Shown piece by piece: positions 21,675 through 30,690 of a DNA stretch of 64,000 nt (the first letter of the stretch is position 1; each line of letters begins with the position of its first letter). The DNA lies in assembly GCA_910577255.1 (NCBI GenBank), contig CAJTMH010000002.1, positions 372,001-436,000 on the forward strand, written 5' to 3'. The position numbers and the translations under genes were made by a program. The notes under the pieces are model-generated. The model was not told the origin of the DNA, did no database searches, and worked only from the letters and a program-made list of their open reading frames with translations. This stretch comes from an uncultured Duncaniella sp. (GTDB lineage Bacteria > Bacteroidota > Bacteroidia > Bacteroidales > Muribaculaceae).

Positions 21675-24668
21675 ATGAAACGAAAGATATTCTTCACCGC
21701 ACTATGCTTGACAGCAGGAGCGGCGGTTAACGCACAGCTTAACCGCCCGGATGCCTCCGGATACCTCGAACGAGGGATCCTTATGTTTGAGGACCGCAAC
21801 TACGAGGGCTGCATCGACCAGCTCAGCAGGCTCCATGCGCTCGAAGTCACCGACCAACAGGCCGAAGAGGCATTATTTTACCTCGGGCTTGCCACCCAAG
21901 GCCTCGGCGATGACGAAGCCCTGTTAATGTTCAAGAAGTTTCTTGCCGACTATCCCACATCCACACGACGTGCTGACGTGATGATGTCGGTGGGTGACTT
22001 CTACTTCAATCATGGCAACTACGCACAGGCGCTCCAGGAATACTCACAAGTAGAGCCGATGGCCCTCAACGCAGCCAGGAAAGAGGAACTCACATACCGC
22101 TCAGCCTACTGCTATATGCTGCTCGGCGAATACTCCACTGCCGCCAACCTCTTCAGCTCACTCGAAACAAGCAGCGAATACCGCAATGCCGCCATATTCT
22201 ATCAAGGTTACATAGCATACGTCGAGAAAGACTACGCCAAGGCGCTGCGTCTTTTCAAAAACGTGGACACCTCACGCGAACCGGGAATCTCAGCCCCCTA
22301 CTACGAGGCGCAGATCGCATTCATACAGGGCAACTACTCACGTTCACTCGAACTGGCCAAACAGATGCTACGCGAAGGAAAGGTGCCGCAGTTCACCCCC
22401 GAATGCAACCGCCTTGCAGGCGAATCGCTCTATAACCTCGGCGACGAAAACGCAGCCCTCCCCTATCTGTGGAAATACTGTGCGGAGGCACCTTCACCTC
22501 AGCCCTCGGCATTCTACATACTCGGCGTCAGCGAATACCGCCAAGGCAACTACGATGCTGCCATCAAGCTGCTCCAACAAGCCATAGGCACACATTCGGC
22601 GATGGAACAGAGCGCATACCTTTTCCTCGGACAGGCATATCTCAAACGCGGCGACAACACATCGGCACTCATGGCTTTCGAGAACGCCTATCGCGTCGAC
22701 TATGACCGAGAGGTGCGAGAGACCGCATTCTACAACTATGCTGTGGCACGCATGGACGGCGGACGTGTGCCGTTCGGCAATTCCGTCGCTCTCCTTGAGA
22801 ACTTCCTAACAGAATATCCCAACTCTCCCTACAGCGCGGACGTGCAGAAATACATCGTCACCGGCTACATGACCGACAACGATTACGAAAGTGCCCTGGC
22901 AGCCCTCAACAAAATCACGAGCCCGAGCGCAGAACTCTTACGCGCCAAACAGAGAGTGCTATTTGTACTCGGGACACGCGAATATACCTCAGGCAAAGTA
23001 ACCCAGGCAATAGATCACCTCAACCAGGCCAAACGCCTGCCTACAAAAGACGCCTCGATAATCCGCCAATGCGACTTATGGCTCGGTGACTGTTACTACA
23101 CCCGCGGCAACTACGACGATGCCGCCACTGCCTATCTCGCGTTCCTCTCGGCAGCTCCAAAATCCGACCGAGAGAACCGCGCCACAGCCTATTACGACCT
23201 CGGCTATACACGCTTTGCCCAGGAGGAATATTCCGACGCTTTGGCCGACTTCCGCAACGCGGCCGAGCTCTTGAGCCAAGGCACCACCACCCACCCGGCC
23301 AATCTCCTTGCCGACACCTACAACCGAATAGCTGACTGCCACTATTATGCCGCCGATTTCCAGTCGGCAGCGGCAGCCTACGACAAGGCTTTCACTCTAA
23401 ACCCTTCGGCAGGTGACTATGCCCTGTTCCAGCTCGCCATAATGAAAGGCCTGCAGAAAGACCATAACGGCAAGATAGCCACCATTGACCGGCTTGTGGA
23501 GAGCTTCCCCTCTTCGGGTCTCATCCCATCTGCCCTGCTCGAAAAGGCGGAGAGCCAGTCGGCACTCGGGAACACCGACAACGCCATCCGCACCTATCAG
23601 CAACTGGTGCAGCAGTACTCCAACACTGCCCCGGGGCGCAACGGCTACCTGCAGCTCGCCATCACCTATATTAATAGAGGTGAACGCCAGAAAGGTATCG
23701 ACACATACAAGAAAGTCATCTACACCTTCCCATCAAGCGAAGAAGCGCGCATAGCCGCCGATGACCTCAAGCAGCTATATGCCGCCGACGGCAAGCTGTC
23801 CGACTTCGTGGCATTCATCAACTCCGTGCCCAACGCTCCCCGCTACGAGGCTTCAGAGCTTGAGCAACTCGCATTCCAGGCCGCCGAAAATGATTATATC
23901 AATTCAGGCTCGACCACCAAGCTCCTCTCCTACCTACGTGAGTACCCGCAAGGCACCTCACAGGCCCAGGCACTCTACTATCTGGCCGACGCCGCATGGA
24001 ATTCGGGCAACGCTGCCGAAGCCCAGGGCTACGCAGTGCAGCTACTGCTCAATCATCCCGACTCAGAAGCGGCCGAGGATGCCATGCTGATAAAAGCAGC
24101 CTCGGAAAGCGCACTCGGAAAGACAGAAATTGCCTATGATACCTACCGGGAGCTCGAAGGCCGCGCCTCCGGCTCAAACATGCTGCGCGAAGCCCGCATC
24201 GGACTCATCCGCACAGCGGCCGACCTCGGGAAATATGCCGAGGTGGTCAATGCCGCCGACAAGCTCCTTGCATCCACCGCTGCTAACTCATCGACTGATG
24301 TAAACGAGGTGAAATTCATCCGCGCGTCAGCCAACAACAATCTCGGCAATTATGACGAGGCTTATTCCGACTGGACCGAATTGGCACAGAACCCATCGGA
24401 CATCTACGGGGCAAAGAGCGCTTATTACATGGGACAGTCGATGTTTGACCGCGGCCTCACCAAGAAAGCCAAAAGCACAGCCGACGCCCTCATTTCGTCC
24501 AACACACCCCACCAGTATTGGCTGGCCAGAGGGTTCATCCTCTACAGTGACATCCTTCGCAAAGAGGGCAACACATTTGAGGCAAACGAATACCTCAAAT
24601 CGCTCAAAAACAACTATCCCGGCTCGGAGGCCGATATTTTCCAAATGATTGAAACGCGACTCAAATGA
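21675..24668 (+). CDS. Large secreted tetratricopeptide-repeat protein
   Basis: A 997-residue protein when started at 21675, where MKRKIFFTALCLTAGAAVNAQ is a signal peptide; the frame is open 17 codons further upstream, across the -7 element. The whole mature protein consists of TPR units, recognisable from repeated patterns such as AEEALFYLGLATQGLGD, ALQEYSQVE and AYYDLGYTRFAQEEYSDALADF. TPR arrays are protein-binding scaffolds; here a periplasmic location is inferred. Its last 4 bp overlap the start of the barrel gene, so the pair is translationally coupled and probably works together, for example in outer-membrane assembly or transport. No catalytic domain is seen. Confidence 0.85.
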   Translation: MKRKIFFTALCLTAGAAVNAQLNRPDASGYLERGILMFEDRNYEGCIDQLSRLHALEVTDQQAEEALFYLGLATQGLGDDEALLMFKKFLADYPTSTRRADVMMSVGDFYFNHGNYAQALQEYSQVEPMALNAARKEELTYRSAYCYMLLGEYSTAANLFSSLETSSEYRNAAIFYQGYIAYVEKDYAKALRLFKNVDTSREPGISAPYYEAQIAFIQGNYSRSLELAKQMLREGKVPQFTPECNRLAGESLYNLGDENAALPYLWKYCAEAPSPQPSAFYILGVSEYRQGNYDAAIKLLQQAIGTHSAMEQSAYLFLGQAYLKRGDNTSALMAFENAYRVDYDREVRETAFYNYAVARMDGGRVPFGNSVALLENFLTEYPNSPYSADVQKYIVTGYMTDNDYESALAALNKITSPSAELLRAKQRVLFVLGTREYTSGKVTQAIDHLNQAKRLPTKDASIIRQCDLWLGDCYYTRGNYDDAATAYLAFLSAAPKSDRENRATAYYDLGYTRFAQEEYSDALADFRNAAELLSQGTTTHPANLLADTYNRIADCHYYAADFQSAAAAYDKAFTLNPSAGDYALFQLAIMKGLQKDHNGKIATIDRLVESFPSSGLIPSALLEKAESQSALGNTDNAIRTYQQLVQQYSNTAPGRNGYLQLAITYINRGERQKGIDTYKKVIYTFPSSEEARIAADDLKQLYAADGKLSDFVAFINSVPNAPRYEASELEQLAFQAAENDYINSGSTTKLLSYLREYPQGTSQAQALYYLADAAWNSGNAAEAQGYAVQLLLNHPDSEAAEDAMLIKAASESALGKTEIAYDTYRELEGRASGSNMLREARIGLIRTAADLGKYAEVVNAADKLLASTAANSSTDVNEVKFIRASANNNLGNYDEAYSDWTELAQNPSDIYGAKSAYYMGQSMFDRGLTKKAKSTADALISSNTPHQYWLARGFILYSDILRKEGNTFEANEYLKSLKNNYPGSEADIFQMIETRLK

Positions 24669-26413
24669 TGACCAAACGCAATTTCATATTCACACTCGCC
24701 ATCCTCGCGAGCTCGGCGATGATGGGCCAGGGACTCCACAAGGAAATCACCGTCGAACAGGAGATAGTACCCCTCAAACGCGATGCGTCACGCATCACCG
24801 TGCTTCCCACAGTGTCACTTCCGGCCATCACTCCTGCACGCCTCTCATTCAGCGACCGAGTGGTGACTACACAGGTACCCAACACCATCACCACCCTCGA
24901 ACCTGTGGCATACGGCGACAATCTCTATTCGTCACCCTACCGCGGCTACGTGGCACTCGGACTCGGCGCTCCCCTCTTTAATGCCGATTTTTCAGCCGGC
25001 TACCGCATCCTTGACACTGACAAGACCCGCTTAAGCGTATGGGGGCAGTTCAACAGTGACCTGTACACCCAGAAAGTAAATGTCGTCGGCGAGGACTCAC
25101 CACTCAAACTCTATCACCGCGACCTCACCGCAACCCTCGGGGCCGATCTGCACCAGGCCATTGGCAAGACATCATTCCTTGACGCCTCTGTTGATTACAC
25201 TTACGGTCATAATAACATACCTTATGGCGCAGACACCTACAGCCGCTCGCTCAATAAAGTAAACGCCACCGCTGCGTTCAATTCACGCCATGAGGGACTG
25301 ATGTACAGTGCTCAGCTCAAATACCAGCATTTCGGCTACTGCAACCTGCAACCGGAAAACCACCTATATACCGACGTGGCTGACTATACCCTCTCTCCCG
25401 CCAAGCAAAACCTTGTCGGAGTGCGGCTGCAGGGACTGCTTCCGGTTGGTGAGCCATCATATTTCGGATTGGACCTAAATGCGGATTTCCTCCACACCTC
25501 AGCCCACGCAGTGACCACCTTCCCGCATTCCGATTATATTCCTGCCGGCAGTTCAACCACCGGGCTCGTGACTCTCACGCCTCATTATCTCTTCCGCAAC
25601 CAAACGTTCACTGCCAAAATCGGAGTAGACGTGGACATCACCGTCAACGACGGCAAAGTGTTCCATATATCTCCCGATGTGCTTCTAGCCTGGACCCCGA
25701 GCCAAGTGTTCGGAGTTGAAGTGAGAGCCGACGGCGGCTCACGCCTCAACACCCTCGCGTCACTCTACGATGTGACACCTTACAGCAACGCGTCGGTGGC
25801 CTACACACAGTCACACATACCCTACAACATCGATGGGAAAATCACCATCGGTCCATTCTATGGAGCATACATTGATTTGTTCGGAGGTTATGCCAAGGCC
25901 AACGATTGGCTTATGCCTGTAGCCACCTATGGATTTTTCCCGGGCGGCCAAGTGTTTGAGCCGGCCGACATCAGCGGATGGCATGCAGGTGCCGCCATCG
26001 GCTATGACTACCGCAAGATTCTCTCTGCACGCGTAAGCTACGAAACCGCGTCCAACGACCGGGACCGCTGCTATTACCAGTGGCGCGACAGAGCACGCCA
26101 TGTGGTCAACGCCGAGCTGAAGGTACGTCCTATCACCCCTCTGCTCATCACCCTCAACTGGGAATTCCGCGCAGGCCGACGTATGTTCGGTTACACAGAA
26201 TATCCCGTGCAGGGCAATATCACCACATTTGAAACTTACGCCACCCGCCTCGGCACAGTCTCCACCCTCAACCTTAGCGCAGGCTACAGTGTGACCGAAG
26301 CCCTCACAGTATTCATCAATGGTGAAAACCTCCTTAACCGACGTTACACCCATCTCGGCGACCGATATTCACAAGGTATAACCGCAATGATAGGAGCGGC
26401 GTTGAAGTTCTGA
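24665..26413 (+). CDS. Outer-membrane beta-barrel protein (TonB-receptor-like barrel without plug)
   Basis: A 582-residue protein starting MMTKRNFIFTLAILASSAMMGQ (signal peptide). After a short proline-containing N-terminal stretch it shows alternating aromatic and polar beta strands throughout. It ends NGENLLNRRYTHLGDRYSQG...GAALKF, the C-terminal pattern of TonB-dependent receptor barrels with a terminal Phe. It is too short for a full receptor, and no TonB box or plug domain is seen. The ATG overlaps the TPR stop by 4 bp, and a strong terminator follows. The cargo or partner is unknown. Confidence 0.75.
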   Translation: MMTKRNFIFTLAILASSAMMGQGLHKEITVEQEIVPLKRDASRITVLPTVSLPAITPARLSFSDRVVTTQVPNTITTLEPVAYGDNLYSSPYRGYVALGLGAPLFNADFSAGYRILDTDKTRLSVWGQFNSDLYTQKVNVVGEDSPLKLYHRDLTATLGADLHQAIGKTSFLDASVDYTYGHNNIPYGADTYSRSLNKVNATAAFNSRHEGLMYSAQLKYQHFGYCNLQPENHLYTDVADYTLSPAKQNLVGVRLQGLLPVGEPSYFGLDLNADFLHTSAHAVTTFPHSDYIPAGSSTTGLVTLTPHYLFRNQTFTAKIGVDVDITVNDGKVFHISPDVLLAWTPSQVFGVEVRADGGSRLNTLASLYDVTPYSNASVAYTQSHIPYNIDGKITIGPFYGAYIDLFGGYAKANDWLMPVATYGFFPGGQVFEPADISGWHAGAAIGYDYRKILSARVSYETASNDRDRCYYQWRDRARHVVNAELKVRPITPLLITLNWEFRAGRRMFGYTEYPVQGNITTFETYATRLGTVSTLNLSAGYSVTEALTVFINGENLLNRRYTHLGDRYSQGITAMIGAALKF

Positions 26414-26441
26414 CATAGACCCTCATAAGAAATAATACACA

Positions 26442-26488
26442 AGCGATTGGGTTGCGTCGGACAAGGACGCAACCCAATCGCTCTTTTT
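26442..26488 (+). terminator. Intrinsic terminator of the TPR-barrel operon
   Basis: A perfect 17-bp stem (AGCGATTGGGTTGCGTC and its complement) with a 7-nt loop, followed by TTTTT. Confidence 0.9.
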
Positions 26489-26507
26489 CCATATAGCAAA
26501 TAGGAAA

Positions 26508-26598
26508 TTCCACACAATATCAATCCAAAGTCACAAAAAGCACGGCTATTTGCCTAATTTACTATAAAAATGATATAAAATAGGCAAATACTGTGGAA
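26508..26598 (+). promoter_or_regulatory. Nested inverted repeats upstream of the arginine operon
   Basis: Inner arms TATTTGCCTA (26547-26556) and TAGGCAAATA (26581-26590) are perfect inverted repeats 24 nt apart. Outer arms TTCCACA (26508-26514) and TGTGGAA (26592-26598) flank them. A third pair, AATATCAA (26516-26523) and TTGATATT (26601-26608), crosses the outer pair. They sit directly upstream of the -7 element of the arginine operon and look like operator sites; a regulator is not identified. Confidence 0.5.
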
Positions 26599-26615
26599 AC
26601 TTGATATTTATTTCG

Positions 26616-26623
26616 TAATTTTG
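26616..26623 (+). promoter_or_regulatory. -7 element of the arginine operon
   Basis: TAATTTTG followed by CAGACA, 44 nt before the first ATG at 26667. The only nearby TTG (26601-26603) is 12 nt away, too close for a normal -33 element. Confidence 0.55.
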
Positions 26624-26666
26624 CAGACATTTTATCATATTTTTAATAGTTATTCTCAACAGTTAG

Positions 26667-27284
26667 ATGAACAATGATCAGATAAAGGTGATATTCGCCG
26701 AAGAAGAGCATGCCAAGTATGCCGAGCAGATTGTCACCCTCATCTATGAATCGGCCCTTCAGCGCGGCACAGGCATAGCCCGCCGCACACCCGAGTACAT
26801 CGCCAAAAAGATTACGAGCGGGAAGGCCGTTGTAGCTCTCTGTGATGACCGTCTCATCGGCTTCAGTTACATTGAGAGCTGGGAACATGGTGATTATGTG
26901 GCCACCTCCGGCCTTATAGTTGACCCGGAGTTCCGACGATTGGGGCTGGCGGCACGAATCAAAGCTAAAACATTCGAGCTGGCCCGACTCCGATTTCCGT
27001 TTGCCAAACTGTTCAGTATCACAACGTCACTCCCGGTCATGAAGCTCAACTCCCAGATGGGGTATAAGCCGGTGACATTCTCGGAGCTGACTGACGATGA
27101 AGAGTTCTGGGCCGGATGCAAGGGTTGTGTAAACTATGATATCCTCCAGCGCAACAACCGACGAATGTGTCTGTGCACAGGTATGCTTTACGACCCGAAA
27201 GCCAAACTCGAACGGCCATCAAAACGCGCTCCTTACGTAATGTGGCTACACAACCGTGTCAAGAAGCTCCTTCATCTTAAGTAA
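26667..27284 (+). CDS. GNAT acyltransferase, candidate N-acylglutamate synthase of the arginine operon
   Basis: A 205-residue GNAT-fold protein. The acyl-CoA-binding region is ATSGLIVDPEFRRLGLAARI near residue 80, an R/Q-x-x-G-x-G/A-like loop, followed by a helix and MKLNSQMGYKPV. It is the first gene of an operon holding all later steps of arginine synthesis, and no other argA or argJ is present. The likely job is therefore the first step, acylation of glutamate. Whether the donor is acetyl-CoA or succinyl-CoA is not readable here; the transcarbamylase in the operon argues for succinyl-CoA. The C-terminal 60 residues, with several Cys, are not part of the basic GNAT fold. Confidence 0.75.
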   Translation: MNNDQIKVIFAEEEHAKYAEQIVTLIYESALQRGTGIARRTPEYIAKKITSGKAVVALCDDRLIGFSYIESWEHGDYVATSGLIVDPEFRRLGLAARIKAKTFELARLRFPFAKLFSITTSLPVMKLNSQMGYKPVTFSELTDDEEFWAGCKGCVNYDILQRNNRRMCLCTGMLYDPKAKLERPSKRAPYVMWLHNRVKKLLHLK

Positions 27285-27340
27285 AAAACATCTCTCCAAA
27301 AATCAATTTAGTAGGTACAAACATATAACTCTTTAAAATT

Positions 27341-28552
27341 ATGGAAAATAAGAAGAAAGTTGTCCTCGCGTTCAGCGGAGGTCTCGATACATCATTTGCA
27401 GCAAAATATCTGTCAGAGGATTTAGGTTATGAAGTACACACAGCCATAGCCAATACCGGAGGCTTTTCGGCAGAAGAGCTTGCCGCCATCGAAGAGAAAG
27501 CCATCAAACTCGGAGCAGCCTCGCATGCTACCCTCGACGTGACCGGTGACTACTACGACAAAAGCATCAAATACATGATAGCCGGTAATGTGCTCCGCAA
27601 CGGCACCTACCCCATCAGTGTGTCATCGGAACGTATATTCCAGGCAATCGCCATTATTGAATACGCCAAGAAAATCGGGGCCGACGCAGTGGCTCACGGC
27701 TCGACCGGCGCCGGCAACGACCAGGTGCGTTTCGACCTGACATTCCAGATACTCGCCCCCGAAATTGAGATTATCACCCCAACACGCGACATGACATTGA
27801 CCCGCGAATATGAGATTGACTATCTTAAGAAGCATGGCATCGAGGCCGACTTCAAAAAGATGGAGTATTCCATCAACAAGGGTCTTTGGGGAACCAGCAT
27901 AGGCGGTAAAGAAACTCTTCACTCAGAGCAGACACTTCCCGAAAGCGCTTACCCCAGCCAGGTAACCGAACATGGCGAGGAGAAGATGACAATATCATTT
28001 GTCAACGGCGAAATCTCGGCAGTCAACGGCAAGGAATATGCCGATAAAATAGAGGCTATCCGCGAGGTAGAACGCCTTGGAGCCCGCTACGGCATCGGAC
28101 GTGACATGCACATCGGCGACACTATCATAGGCATCAAGGGTCGCGTAGGTTTCGAGGCCGCAGGCCCGATTCTCATCATCGCTGCCCACAAGATGCTCGA
28201 GAAACACACTCTAACCAAATGGCAGCAGTACTGGAAAGACCAGATCGGCACATGGTACGGAATGTTCCTGCATGAATCGCAGTATCTCGAACCGGTGATG
28301 CGCGACATGGAGAAATTCCTTGAAAGTTCACAGCGCAACGTGACCGGCACTGTGGAAATCACACTCCGCCCCTACAGCTACACACTTGTAGGCGTGGACT
28401 CTCCATTTGACCTCATGAAGACCGACTTCGGCGAATACGGCGAGGTCAACAAGGCTTGGAGCGCCGATGACGTGAAGGGATTCACCAAGATCCTCGGCAA
28501 CCAGATGAAGATTTACCACAACGTCCAGAAGCGCAACAACAAGGAGTCATGA
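27341..28552 (+). CDS. argG: Argininosuccinate synthase
   Basis: A 403-residue enzyme that joins citrulline and aspartate using ATP. The N-terminal PP-loop reads LAFSGGLDTSFAAKYLSEDLG, and the substrate-binding region includes AHGSTGAGNDQVRFD. The protein ends in a helical C-terminal domain for tetramer formation. It starts 56 bp after the GNAT gene and overlaps argC by 4 bp (ATGA). Confidence 0.96.
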   Translation: MENKKKVVLAFSGGLDTSFAAKYLSEDLGYEVHTAIANTGGFSAEELAAIEEKAIKLGAASHATLDVTGDYYDKSIKYMIAGNVLRNGTYPISVSSERIFQAIAIIEYAKKIGADAVAHGSTGAGNDQVRFDLTFQILAPEIEIITPTRDMTLTREYEIDYLKKHGIEADFKKMEYSINKGLWGTSIGGKETLHSEQTLPESAYPSQVTEHGEEKMTISFVNGEISAVNGKEYADKIEAIREVERLGARYGIGRDMHIGDTIIGIKGRVGFEAAGPILIIAAHKMLEKHTLTKWQQYWKDQIGTWYGMFLHESQYLEPVMRDMEKFLESSQRNVTGTVEITLRPYSYTLVGVDSPFDLMKTDFGEYGEVNKAWSADDVKGFTKILGNQMKIYHNVQKRNNKES

Positions 28553-29508
28553 AGATAGGCATAATTGGTGGCGCAGGCTACACCGCCGGTGAGCTGCTGC
28601 GCTTGTTACTCAACCACCCGGAGGCTGAGATTGTATTTATACACTCAACAAGCAACGCCGGAGCTCCGGTGACCGATGTGCATGAAGGGCTCATAGGCGA
28701 GACCGAACTCCGCTTCTCCGAGGATTATGACCTCAATGCAATAGATGTACTTTTCCTATGCCAGGGCCACGGCTTCAGCAAAAAGTTCTGGGAAGAGAAT
28801 GCCATGCCTGAGGGACTTAAGATTGTGGATCTCGCACAGGATTACCGCGATGAGAGCAACGGCTATGTCTACGGACTCCCGGAAGCCCATGTCAACAGGA
28901 TAAAAGATGCGCAGAAAGTTGCCAATCCCGGCTGCTTCGCCACCGCTATCCAGGTGGCACTTCTCCCACTGGCTGCCGCCGGAAAACTTAATAGCGAGAT
29001 ACATGTCACCGGTATCACCGGCTCAACAGGAGCGGGAGTCAAACCGGGAGCGACCACCCACTTCAGCTGGCGCAACAACAACATGTCGGTCTATAAGGCA
29101 TTCGGACACCAGCATCTGGCAGAAATCAAGCAGACTTTAGGTCAACTCCAACCGGGCTTCGACCAGGAAATAAGTTTCCTTCCGGTGCGCGGAGATTTTG
29201 CCCGAGGCATATTCGCCATGACATACATCGACACCGACATGTCACTTGAAGAGGCCACAGCCCTCTACAAGGATTACTACCGTGATGCGGCGTTCACTCA
29301 TGTGTCTGACAAGCCGGTCGACCTCAAGCAGGTGGTCAATACCAACAAAGCTGTAATCTCGCTGGAGAAACATGGCTCGAAACTGCTCATAATCTCAGCC
29401 ATCGACAACCTGCTCAAAGGAGCCTCCGGCCAGGCAGTCCAGAATATGAACCTTATCTGCGGACTCCCCGAAAAGACCGGGCTATCACTTAAGCCGTCGG
29501 CATTCTAA
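28549..29508 (+). CDS. argC: N-acyl-gamma-glutamyl-phosphate reductase
   Basis: A 319-residue enzyme that reduces N-acylglutamyl phosphate to the semialdehyde with NADPH. The N-terminal NADP loop is IGGAGYTAGELLRLLLNHPE, and the catalytic Cys lies in VANPGCFATA near residue 127, followed by the conserved ITGSTGAGVKPG. Overlaps argG by 4 bp, implying coupled translation; argD follows 30 bp on. Confidence 0.95.
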   Translation: MKIGIIGGAGYTAGELLRLLLNHPEAEIVFIHSTSNAGAPVTDVHEGLIGETELRFSEDYDLNAIDVLFLCQGHGFSKKFWEENAMPEGLKIVDLAQDYRDESNGYVYGLPEAHVNRIKDAQKVANPGCFATAIQVALLPLAAAGKLNSEIHVTGITGSTGAGVKPGATTHFSWRNNNMSVYKAFGHQHLAEIKQTLGQLQPGFDQEISFLPVRGDFARGIFAMTYIDTDMSLEEATALYKDYYRDAAFTHVSDKPVDLKQVVNTNKAVISLEKHGSKLLIISAIDNLLKGASGQAVQNMNLICGLPEKTGLSLKPSAF

Positions 29509-29538
29509 GCATTACTCATCTCCACTAAACACGAATAC

Positions 29539-30672
29539 ATGACTCTTTTTGACGTATATTCACTATATGATATCGAGCCCGTAAAAGGGAAGGGCTCCTA
29601 CGTGTATGATGCCCAAGGCAATGAGTATCTCGATCTCTACGGCGGTCATGCCGTAATCTCTATCGGTCATGCTCATCCGCGATATGTGGATGCCATAAGC
29701 CGGCAGGTGGCGGAACTCGGATTTTATTCCAACTCCGTGCAGAATTCCCTGCAGCAGCAACTCGCCGACCGACTCGGCCGTCAAAGCGGCTACGATGACT
29801 ATGCCCTGTTCCTCTGCAACTCGGGAGCCGAGGCCAATGAAAATGCCATGAAGCTTGCCTCGTTCCACACCGGCAAAAGCAAGATTCTGGCCTTCGACCG
29901 GGCGTTCCACGGCCGGACATCAGGTGCAGTTGCCGCCACTGACAATCCCAAAATCCAAGCCCCCTTCAACCGCACATCAAATGTAGAGTTCGCTCCGCTC
30001 AATGACATCAAAGCCGTAGAAGAGCGCCTTGCTACCGGAGAATTTGCCGCCGTCATCATCGAGGGAATCCAGGGGGTGGCCGGCATAAGGATGGTCAACG
30101 ACGACTTCCTGCGTCAGCTGCGCGAAGTGACAAAAAAACATGGTGTGCTCCTGATTCTTGATGAAATCCAGTCGGGTTATGGCCGCACAGGGCGCTTCTT
30201 CGCACATCAATATGCAGGAGTTCGCCCCGACATCATTACCTGTGCCAAAGGTATCGCCAACGGTTTCCCGATGGGAGCCATACTCATCGCTCCCTCCATC
30301 GAGGCTAAAAAAAGTATGCTCGGAACCACATTCGGAGGCAACCATCTGGCATGCGCGGCAGCAATAGCCGTGCTTGACGTCATGTCCGAAGAAAAGCTTG
30401 TGGAGAACGCCGCCGAAACAGGTGAGTATATCCTCGGCAAACTTCAGGAAATAGCCGTCACCAATCCCAAAATCAAAGATGTGCGTGGCAGAGGCCTAAT
30501 GATCGGATTCGAAATCGAAGGATCTGCTTCAGAACTGCGCAAACGCCTGCTGTTCGAAGGGAAAATCTTCACCGGCGGTGCCGGAGAGCATACCGTCAGG
30601 CTCCTCCCGGCCCTCGGTCTCACCAAGGCTCAGGCCGATATCTTCCTCAACACTTTCACTAAATATCTTTAA
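29539..30672 (+). CDS. argD: N-acylornithine aminotransferase
   Basis: A 377-residue class III PLP aminotransferase. Landmarks are FLCNSGAEANENAMKLA, the LILDEIQSGYGRTG Asp that contacts PLP, and CAKGIANGFPMGA with the Schiff-base Lys near residue 234. It transfers the amino group from glutamate to the N-acyl semialdehyde. The family also includes succinylornithine aminotransferases, so either acyl group is possible. Next gene 18 bp on. Confidence 0.94.
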   Translation: MTLFDVYSLYDIEPVKGKGSYVYDAQGNEYLDLYGGHAVISIGHAHPRYVDAISRQVAELGFYSNSVQNSLQQQLADRLGRQSGYDDYALFLCNSGAEANENAMKLASFHTGKSKILAFDRAFHGRTSGAVAATDNPKIQAPFNRTSNVEFAPLNDIKAVEERLATGEFAAVIIEGIQGVAGIRMVNDDFLRQLREVTKKHGVLLILDEIQSGYGRTGRFFAHQYAGVRPDIITCAKGIANGFPMGAILIAPSIEAKKSMLGTTFGGNHLACAAAIAVLDVMSEEKLVENAAETGEYILGKLQEIAVTNPKIKDVRGRGLMIGFEIEGSASELRKRLLFEGKIFTGGAGEHTVRLLPALGLTKAQADIFLNTFTKYL

Positions 30673-30690
30673 TCTCATCTCCCCACCACT

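Noticed and set aside
26547..26590. Inverted repeat as an E. coli-type ARG box
   Set aside because: The ARG box consensus (TGAAT...ATTCA) is not matched; kept only as an unassigned dyad.
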